Positions 5,694-13,992 of a DNA stretch of 13,992 bases are shown one piece after another. Every line of letters starts with the position of its first letter. Position 1 is the first letter of the stretch. The notes beneath the pieces were generated by a model. It was not told where the DNA came from. It searched no databases and saw nothing but the letters and a program-made list of their open reading frames with translations. The position numbers were made by a program, and so were the translations under genes. This stretch comes from Oscillospiraceae bacterium (GTDB lineage: Bacteria; Bacillota; Clostridia; Oscillospirales; Butyricicoccaceae), in NCBI GenBank assembly GCA_902797555.1, contig CADBTM010000243.1:1-13992 (forward strand). The letters are read 5' to 3'.

Positions 5694-6305
5694 GTGAAAA
5701 GAGTAACCATGAACGCAGTCGTTGACCAGAATCTGTGCATCGGCTGCAAGATCTGCGAAAAGGTTTGCCCCGTTTACGCAATCCAGGTCACCAACCGGAA
5801 GGCATTTTCCGACGACCAGAAGTGCGTGGCCTGCGCAAACTGCGCCGATCGCTGTCCCCAGCATGCCATCAAGATGGTAGAGCGCGCGGAGATCCGCGAG
5901 CTGGGCGTGGACGTTTCCAAGTTCGATCCCAAGGAGATCCGTGCACTGTGCGAAAAGGCGCACCTCAATCCGGAGCAGATCCTTTGCTACTGCACCGGCA
6001 CCCGCGCAGAGGAAGTGGCCGCCTGCCTGCTGGGCGGCGCCACCACTCCCGAAGAGGTCTCCGCCCAGACCGGCATCCGCACCGCCTGCACCATCGAGTG
6101 CATCCAGCCCCTGCTCCGTCTGGTTCAGGCGGCAGGCAACGAGCTGCACCCCGATCCCAACGGCTGGCGCTGGTACGGCGTCACCACCACCGCGTGGGAG
6201 ATCCCCCAGGAGGTCAAGGACAAGTACAATTCCCGCGGCTTCTATTTTGACGAGGACCGCGAGCTGCTCGACCGCGTCGTCAAGGTCGGCGCAGACAAAC
6301 AGTAA
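5694..6305 (+). CDS. Dicluster ferredoxin fused to a BFD-like [2Fe-2S] domain
   Basis: The 203-residue protein starts with two classical 4Fe-4S motifs, Cys15/18/21/25 and Cys44/47/50/54, each followed by proline. A BFD-like segment follows (about 96-148) with a C-Y-C pair (98, 100), the pattern [15 protein letters not shown] and a second pair, Cys132 and Cys136. This is close to bacterioferritin-associated-ferredoxin domains, which bind 2Fe-2S. The last 55 residues (rich in Trp and Tyr near 158-184) match nothing I recognise. It has no signal peptide. It probably carries electrons in the cytoplasm to or from an enzyme of this operon, most likely the LarA-like protein encoded 15 bases downstream. 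The GTG at 5694 is chosen because AGGAGG ends seven bases before it; the alternative ATG at 5709 is too far away. Confidence 0.85.
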   Translation: MKRVTMNAVVDQNLCIGCKICEKVCPVYAIQVTNRKAFSDDQKCVACANCADRCPQHAIKMVERAEIRELGVDVSKFDPKEIRALCEKAHLNPEQILCYCTGTRAEEVAACLLGGATTPEEVSAQTGIRTACTIECIQPLLRLVQAAGNELHPDPNGWRWYGVTTTAWEIPQEVKDKYNSRGFYFDEDRELLDRVVKVGADKQ

Positions 6306-6320
6306 AGGGAGGTTCGGAAC

Positions 6321-7790
6321 ATGGAAAACAAGAATCTGATTCACCCCGCGATTCTGCCCATCGCGCCCAAGCCTTCGCAGTACGGCATTGACCCCTCTCT
6401 GGTCAAGACCCGTGTGGCCGAGCTGCCCGGAATGTGCTCCCTCAAGCTGAGCGAGCTCTTCCCCGAGCTGCCCGACGTCATCTTCCCCGGCGGAGAGGGC
6501 GCCCTGGACAAGCTGTATGAGCTGGCCAAGGACGAGATCCGCAAGGTAGATATGAGCATGATCCAGCCCGACCAGAGCGTCAACGTGCTGGCTTCTCACC
6601 ACGGCTTTACCCTGTTGGGCGGCCAGCCCTACGCCGTGCTGCTCAAGGCCATCCGCGACGTGGTCATCGAAAAGACCGGCTGCAAGAACATCCGTCTCCG
6701 CGCCGGCGTGGGCATGCGCTTCCGTGAGACCGAGGAATACATCAAGCGCTACGGTCTGGACACCTATTACGGACCCGGCAAGGCAAAGGGCGTCGCCCCC
6801 GTGGACGAGGGCATCCCCATCGAGACCGAGATCGGCACCCTGTACGGCATCAAGGCCATCTATGACGCCGACTGGATTATCCACGCCCACCACACCGACG
6901 TCCGCGAGGTACATTTCCATCGCCAGATCGACAAGGCGGTCAAGCCCTTCTCCATGAGCTATGCCCGCATCGAGTCCCGCTCCACCTACCATCAGAATCT
7001 GGGACCCCGCGCCGCCAACTTTACCGCCCGCGCCATCTTTGAATCCAAGTTCGTTCAGTCCAAGTTTGCCTTCGGCGCCTTCCTCAACGTGGGACCTCAC
7101 GGCGTCATCGGCGTCATCGCGGACAACAACCTGTACAACATCAACGATCGCGCCACCTTCATCGGCTGCCAGCTGTACGGCAAGGTCATGACCCTGTTCG
7201 GCAAGATCGACGAGTGCATCGCCGTGCTCGACTTCCCCTGCCCGGTGCCTTACGTCTTCTCCGCCGGCGTGATCTACGCCAACTTTACCGGCGCCAACAG
7301 CGACCTGTACGACATGGAGGGCACCCCGCTGCCCGGCTATACCTGGTATACCGAGGCCTTCTACGGCAAAAACGGCAAGCCCTTACTGCCCGAGACGCCG
7401 CCGCTCAACCCCGCCATCAAGATGTGCGTTCATAACTATGCGTGGACGGGCTATCCCTCCGCCTTCTTCTCCGAGCATATTCCCACCGTGGTCGTGGGCG
7501 CCGAGCAGGCCAAGCTGTTTGACACCGAGCCCATGAACATCAAATATATGGATCATGCCACCATTGCCAAGACCACCGAGGGCGCCATGGAGTTCGCTTA
7601 CAACGCCACCGGCACCGACAAGGTCATCATCTTTGACGGCGCCATGGGCGGCCTCAACTGCTCCGAATCGCTGGCCAAGGAGCTCATCGAAAAGGCTCCC
7701 GCCGTCTCCAAGGAAGTGGAAGAGGTGCTGATGCCCAAGTGGTTCCGTCAGCGCGGCGTGGACATGAGCGTTCTGGAGAAACTGAAATAA
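6321..7790 (+). CDS. LarA-like protein (nickel-pincer lactate racemase superfamily, divergent)
   Basis: The 489-residue protein aligns by eye along most of its length with lactate racemase LarA. IRLRAGVGMRFRETEEYIKRYG (124-145) corresponds to the LarA helix after ATGFHRP. The stretch 185-222 aligns without gaps with the cofactor-lysine region, placing Lys205, Pro209, Ser213 and Tyr214 on the LarA K-S-V-L-P...S-Y positions. Residues 380-440 follow the LarA C-terminal pattern ending in VIIFDG (435-440). The key differences are that His of FHRP is Arg133, the other catalytic His is replaced by Arg, and the DHTRP motif reads HHGFT (93-97). The nearest candidate for the nickel-ligand His is His224. 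Five histidines cluster at 188-200 (188, 190, 191, 198, 200). It may be a nickel-pincer enzyme with another reaction, or a different metalloenzyme on the same fold. Identity with LarA is remote, so family assignment is moderate and function unknown. AGGGAGG precedes the start. Confidence 0.6.
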   Translation: MENKNLIHPAILPIAPKPSQYGIDPSLVKTRVAELPGMCSLKLSELFPELPDVIFPGGEGALDKLYELAKDEIRKVDMSMIQPDQSVNVLASHHGFTLLGGQPYAVLLKAIRDVVIEKTGCKNIRLRAGVGMRFRETEEYIKRYGLDTYYGPGKAKGVAPVDEGIPIETEIGTLYGIKAIYDADWIIHAHHTDVREVHFHRQIDKAVKPFSMSYARIESRSTYHQNLGPRAANFTARAIFESKFVQSKFAFGAFLNVGPHGVIGVIADNNLYNINDRATFIGCQLYGKVMTLFGKIDECIAVLDFPCPVPYVFSAGVIYANFTGANSDLYDMEGTPLPGYTWYTEAFYGKNGKPLLPETPPLNPAIKMCVHNYAWTGYPSAFFSEHIPTVVVGAEQAKLFDTEPMNIKYMDHATIAKTTEGAMEFAYNATGTDKVIIFDGAMGGLNCSESLAKELIEKAPAVSKEVEEVLMPKWFRQRGVDMSVLEKLK

Positions 7791-7823
7791 GACACTCTCC
7801 CCACACCCATCCGTTTGATGCGG

Positions 7824-7852
7824 CGGACGCCGCACGATTGAGGCGGCGTCCG
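7824..7852 (+). other. Strong intercistronic hairpin before the permease gene
   Basis: CGGACGCCGC (7824-7833) and GCGGCGTCCG (7843-7852) form a perfect ten-base-pair, GC-rich stem with a nine-base loop. It is followed by TCAGTCAAAAAT, not a T run, so it is not a standard intrinsic terminator. It may stabilise or process the mRNA between the LarA-like gene and the permease gene, setting different protein amounts. The 97-bp gap shows no clear promoter. Confidence 0.55.
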
Positions 7853-7887
7853 TCAGTCAAAAATATAGAAAGAAAAGGAGAACCTGT

Positions 7888-9111
7888 ATGCAACTGTTTG
7901 AAAAAGGCCCGGGATTCAAATCCGGACTGAAAGACTTGCCGAAGCATCTGAACGGCAACACCATCTCCTCCGGTCTGGTGTCCACCATCTTCGGCTGCAC
8001 CGGCCCCTGCCTGGTGACCATCGCCGCCGCCAACACCGCCGGTTTCACGCTGGCTGACACCGTCACCTGGGTGTTCGGCATCTACGTGTTCGGCGGTCTG
8101 CTGGGCACCATCCTCGCGCTGTATTACAAGCAGCCCATTTCGGGCGCTTACTCCATCCCCGGCGCTACCCTGATGGGCGCCGCCCTCGCCGGCTATACCT
8201 TTAACGAGGCCGCCGGAGCCTTTATCATCGCAGGCGTCATTGTATTGATCATCGGCGTGACAGGATTGATCCGGAAGATCATGAAGGTCCTGCCGCTGGA
8301 GATCGTCATGGCCATGGTGGCCGGCGCTATGCTCAAGTTCGGCACCGGCATCGTCACCGCCACCAAGGCCGACTGGCTCACCTGCGGCGCCGCCGTGCTG
8401 GCCTTCCTGCTCTTCCCCAAAATCTCCAAGAAGATCCCCGGCGTTCTGGCTGCTCTGGTGGTGGGCGTCGTGGTCGCTCTGCTCCGCGGACAGTTTGCGG
8501 GTGATATGGGCGCCATCTCCTTCATCGGACCCCGTATCGTCGCTCCCGCCTTTAACGGCAAGCTGATCCTCGCCTGCTCCATTCCTCTGGCCGCACTGGT
8601 TATGGGCGCGGAAAATGCCCAGGCTATGGGCGTGCTGCGCGCTACCGGCTATGACGTGCCTTACAACGCCATGACGGTGGCTTCCGGTATCGGAGGTATC
8701 GTCTCCGGCCTGTTTGGCGCTCACAATGCCAACATCGCCGGCCCCATGACCGCTATCTGCGCCTCTGACGAGGCCGGTGAGAAGGAAGGCCGCTATGTGG
8801 CTTCCGTGGTCAACGGCATCACCTTTGCTCTGTTCGGCGTCGTCGCCGTCTACGCCATCAGCTTTGTCAGCTTCATCCCCTCCGGTCTGGTCAGCGTTCT
8901 GGCCGGCCTGGCGATGATCAACGTGCTGATCAACTGCCTGAAGAGCGGCTTCAGCTCCGGCCGTTTCAAGATCGGCGCCTTTGCCGCTCTGTGCGTCGGT
9001 CTGTCCGGCATCTCCATCCTCAACATCGGCTGCGCCTTCTGGGCTCTGGTTGTCGGCGTTGTGGTCTCCCTGATCATCGAGCCGCAGGACTTCAAGGCCG
9101 CCAAGGAATAA
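7888..9111 (+). CDS. BenE-family aromatic acid (benzoate-type) permease
   Basis: The 407-residue integral membrane protein has about a dozen hydrophobic segments separated by short charged loops and no cleavable signal. Family features include FGCTGPCLVTIAAANTAGF (35-53), PISGAYSIPGATLMG (83-97), ENAQAMGVLRATGYDVPYN (242-260) and GAHNANIAGPMTAIC (277-291), matching the pattern of BenE benzoate:proton symporters. It lies at the inner membrane and probably imports an aromatic or heteroaromatic carboxylate. Because BenE is distantly related to nucleobase transporters, a purine- or pyrimidine-like substrate is an alternative. AAAGGAG lies a few bases before the ATG. It is preceded and followed by non-terminating hairpins, which suggests post-transcriptional adjustment within one operon. 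It is the only transporter in the window. Confidence 0.88.
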   Translation: MQLFEKGPGFKSGLKDLPKHLNGNTISSGLVSTIFGCTGPCLVTIAAANTAGFTLADTVTWVFGIYVFGGLLGTILALYYKQPISGAYSIPGATLMGAALAGYTFNEAAGAFIIAGVIVLIIGVTGLIRKIMKVLPLEIVMAMVAGAMLKFGTGIVTATKADWLTCGAAVLAFLLFPKISKKIPGVLAALVVGVVVALLRGQFAGDMGAISFIGPRIVAPAFNGKLILACSIPLAALVMGAENAQAMGVLRATGYDVPYNAMTVASGIGGIVSGLFGAHNANIAGPMTAICASDEAGEKEGRYVASVVNGITFALFGVVAVYAISFVSFIPSGLVSVLAGLAMINVLINCLKSGFSSGRFKIGAFAALCVGLSGISILNIGCAFWALVVGVVVSLIIEPQDFKAAKE

Positions 9112-9156
9112 TCGGCAACCTTCATTCTTTTCTCCTCTTTATTATCCAAGTCCGTG

Positions 9157-9182
9157 GGGCGGCGACCGCATGGCCGCCGCCC
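9157..9182 (+). other. Intercistronic hairpin before the M24-fold gene
   Basis: GGGCGGCG (9157-9164) and CGCCGCCC (9175-9182) form a perfect eight-base-pair stem with a ten-base loop, again without a following T run. It resembles in kind the hairpin before the permease gene, so the permease message is bracketed by two stable stems. Confidence 0.45.
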
Positions 9183-9211
9183 TGCGGCACAACCCAGAAA
9201 GGTGGTACAAC

Positions 9212-10327
9212 ATGAACAATCCCATCATCGCAGGGCGCGTCGCCCGTCTGCAGGAAAAGCTGCGGGAGCTGGGCTATGACGCCGCTATGATCTATGACCG
9301 GGAAAACCTGATCTATTTCGCCGGTGTGGACGATCTGGAGGGCGCAGGCATGGCCATCCCCGCCGAGGGCGAGCCCGAGATCTTCGTTCTGTTTATGGAA
9401 GCCGATCACGTCAAGGAGCTCAGCGGTGTGGACAAGGTCACCGCCTATATGTTCCCCAAGGACAATCAGAGCACCATGATGGCCAAATGGGTCAAGGCGC
9501 AGGGCTGGAAAGCCCCCAAGCTGGCCTTTACCCGCTATTTCATCAGTCTGAAGGACTATCAGTGTCTGCGGGATGCCGCACCCGATATGCAGGTGTGCGA
9601 TATCGCCACCCTGTGCTATCAGCTCCGCTCGGTCAAGGACGAGGGCGAGCTGGAAAAAATGCGGTTTGCCAGCCGTGCCCTTGCCGCCGGAATGCAGGCC
9701 GCCTTTGACGCGGCACAGCCGGGTGTTGCCGAGGTGGAGGTGCTGGCCGAGGCCGAGCGCGCCATGCTGCGGGCCGGGTCACAGGGATCCTCCTTCCGCA
9801 TGCAGGTGCTGTCCCACGAGCGCCAGTTGATGCACCACCCCTATGCCAGTACGGCAAAGCTGCGGGACAATGCCCCGGTGGTCATTCATCTGGGCGCAAG
9901 CTACGAGGGCTATACGTCCAAAATGTGCCGCACGATCTTTTTGGGCGAGCCCAATCCCGAAAGCGTGCGGGTCTATGAGGTGCTCAAGGGCGCCCAGAAG
10001 GCCGCCGTCAAGGCGCTTGTTCCCGGCGCCACCTGCAACGATGTGTACGAGGCGGCTACCGCCTATGTCAACGAGCAGGGCTTTGGCCATGCGTGGGTCA
10101 TGGAGCACATCGGCTATGGCGTGGGCATCCGCCAGTCGGAGTTCTATCCCGTCCTGGCCAAGGGCAGCCCGGTAAAAATCGAAGAAAACATGGTGGTGGA
10201 TATGCTGCTTCCCACCATTTTTATCCCCCATGTGGGCGGACCGCGCGTCACCGACGTCATCGCCGTCAAAAAGGACGGCGTGGAATACCTCACCCAGTTC
10301 TCTCAGGAGACTGTCATCAAGAAATAA
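9212..10327 (+). CDS. M24 (creatinase/prolidase-fold) protein lacking the metal ligands
   Basis: The 371-residue product has the two-domain creatinase/aminopeptidase P layout: an N-terminal domain (about 1-140, with RLQEKLRELGYDAAMIYDRE) and a C-terminal pita-bread domain (about 145-371). The five metal ligands of M24 peptidases are replaced. The first aspartate is His226 and the second Lys237, in IHLGASYEGYTSKMCRT. The His of the GHGIG motif is Tyr302, in GYGVG. The first glutamate position is near Leu332, and the last is Thr347 in GPRVTD. A metallopeptidase activity is therefore unlikely. Creatinase is the known metal-free C-N hydrolase of this fold, so a hydrolase acting on a small nitrogen-containing molecule is a reasonable guess. 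The start at 9212 is preferred to 9170 because AAGGTGG lies at the right distance. It is the last gene before the terminator. Confidence 0.8.
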   Translation: MNNPIIAGRVARLQEKLRELGYDAAMIYDRENLIYFAGVDDLEGAGMAIPAEGEPEIFVLFMEADHVKELSGVDKVTAYMFPKDNQSTMMAKWVKAQGWKAPKLAFTRYFISLKDYQCLRDAAPDMQVCDIATLCYQLRSVKDEGELEKMRFASRALAAGMQAAFDAAQPGVAEVEVLAEAERAMLRAGSQGSSFRMQVLSHERQLMHHPYASTAKLRDNAPVVIHLGASYEGYTSKMCRTIFLGEPNPESVRVYEVLKGAQKAAVKALVPGATCNDVYEAATAYVNEQGFGHAWVMEHIGYGVGIRQSEFYPVLAKGSPVKIEENMVVDMLLPTIFIPHVGGPRVTDVIAVKKDGVEYLTQFSQETVIKK

Positions 10328-10335
10328 GCCCCTGC

Positions 10336-10363
10336 GCCGGGGCGACCTTCCGCCCCGGCTTTT
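10336..10363 (+). terminator. Intrinsic terminator after the M24-fold gene
   Basis: GCCGGGGCG (10336-10344) and CGCCCCGGC (10351-10359) form a perfect nine-base-pair stem with a six-base loop, followed directly by TTTT (10360-10363). The T run is short, so some read-through into the PFOR gene is possible. It marks the likely 3' end of the nadC-like to M24 operon, nine bases after the stop codon. Confidence 0.8.
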
Positions 10364-10447
10364 CCTCATCCCTTTGGAAAGCTCCTTCCCCAAAAAGAAG
10401 TCCATATAGATTTGATTTTTTATATATAACCGACAAGGAGGAACACC
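10364..10447 (+). promoter_or_regulatory. Leader and probable promoter region of the PFOR gene
   Basis: The region is AT-rich, with TATATATAAC at 10421-10430 offering -10-like boxes, but no good -35 box is seen at normal spacing. TATAGA at 10405-10410 is another -10 candidate, also without a clear -35. A strong AAGGAGG (10435-10441) precedes the ATG. The sequence ATTTGAT at 10410-10416 equals one half of the palindromes near the regulator, but a second half is absent. Confidence 0.35.
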
Positions 10448-13972
<3,525 letters not shown>

Positions 13973-13992
13973 ACCGTTTTTCAAAGTTTCCC

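Noticed and set aside
3688..7100. Two long minus-strand frames (3688-5235 and 5676-7100) opposite the operon
   Set aside because: Both run across gene boundaries of convincing plus-strand genes and show no protein family features.
9212..10327. Xaa-Pro aminopeptidase (metallopeptidase)
   Set aside because: None of the five metal ligands is in place, although the fold is.
10410..10416. Half-site ATTTGAT before PFOR as an IclR-type operator
   Set aside because: Only one arm is present, and a seven-base AT-rich match is expected by chance.

Overview
The window looks like a chromosomal segment of a strictly anaerobic, high-GC member of the Clostridia, most like the gut Oscillospiraceae. The reasons are GC-rich genes with AT-rich, sigma-A-type promoters and strong AGGAGG ribosome binding sites, ferredoxin-based metabolism (a full-length pyruvate:ferredoxin oxidoreductase, a dicluster ferredoxin protein, an Fe-S aldo/keto reductase) and no oxygenase or respiratory gene. 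This placement is inference from gene content; no rRNA or other marker is present.

Layout. At 1-29 the first nine codons of a leftward gene leave the window, with their own promoter at 64-92. Leftward genes 164-673 (msrA) and 683-1861 (aldo/keto reductase with two 4Fe-4S motifs) form a small operon that ends in a hairpin terminator. A 352-bp divergent, AT-rich control region (1862-2213) follows. Rightward come an IclR-family regulator (2214-2987), a control region with two operator-like palindromes (2988-3133), then a tight gene run: a NadC-like phosphoribosyltransferase-fold protein (3134-3940), a CinA/MoaB-domain protein (3937-4851), a 2-keto-4-pentenoate hydratase-family enzyme (4870-5643), a ferredoxin/BFD protein (5694-6305), a 489-aa protein resembling nickel-pincer lactate racemase LarA (6321-7790), a BenE-type aromatic acid permease (7888-9111) and an M24 'pita-bread' protein without its metal ligands (9212-10327). 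A GC-rich terminator (10336-10363) closes this unit. PFOR (10448-13972) follows with its own leader.

How the parts may work together (inference). The permease suggests uptake of an aromatic or heteroaromatic carboxylate. The hydratase-family enzyme suggests that an unsaturated 2-keto acid is formed, and PFOR could oxidise pyruvate derived from it. The ferredoxin/BFD protein could supply electrons to a ring-reducing or redox step involving its neighbour, the LarA-like protein. The M24 protein could be a C-N hydrolase like creatinase. The NadC-like and CinA-like proteins, translationally coupled, both belong to families that handle pyridine nucleotides, so they might make or modify a pyridinium-type cofactor for the LarA-like protein, or modify the substrate. 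The same 17-bp palindrome occurs upstream of the iclR-type gene and of the nadC-like gene, supporting a dedicated, autoregulated system.

I do not recognise this combination as a characterised pathway. Several members have replaced the catalytic residues of their families, and this makes it the best candidate for an undescribed system in the window. No tRNA, rRNA, CRISPR array, insertion sequence or phage gene was seen.
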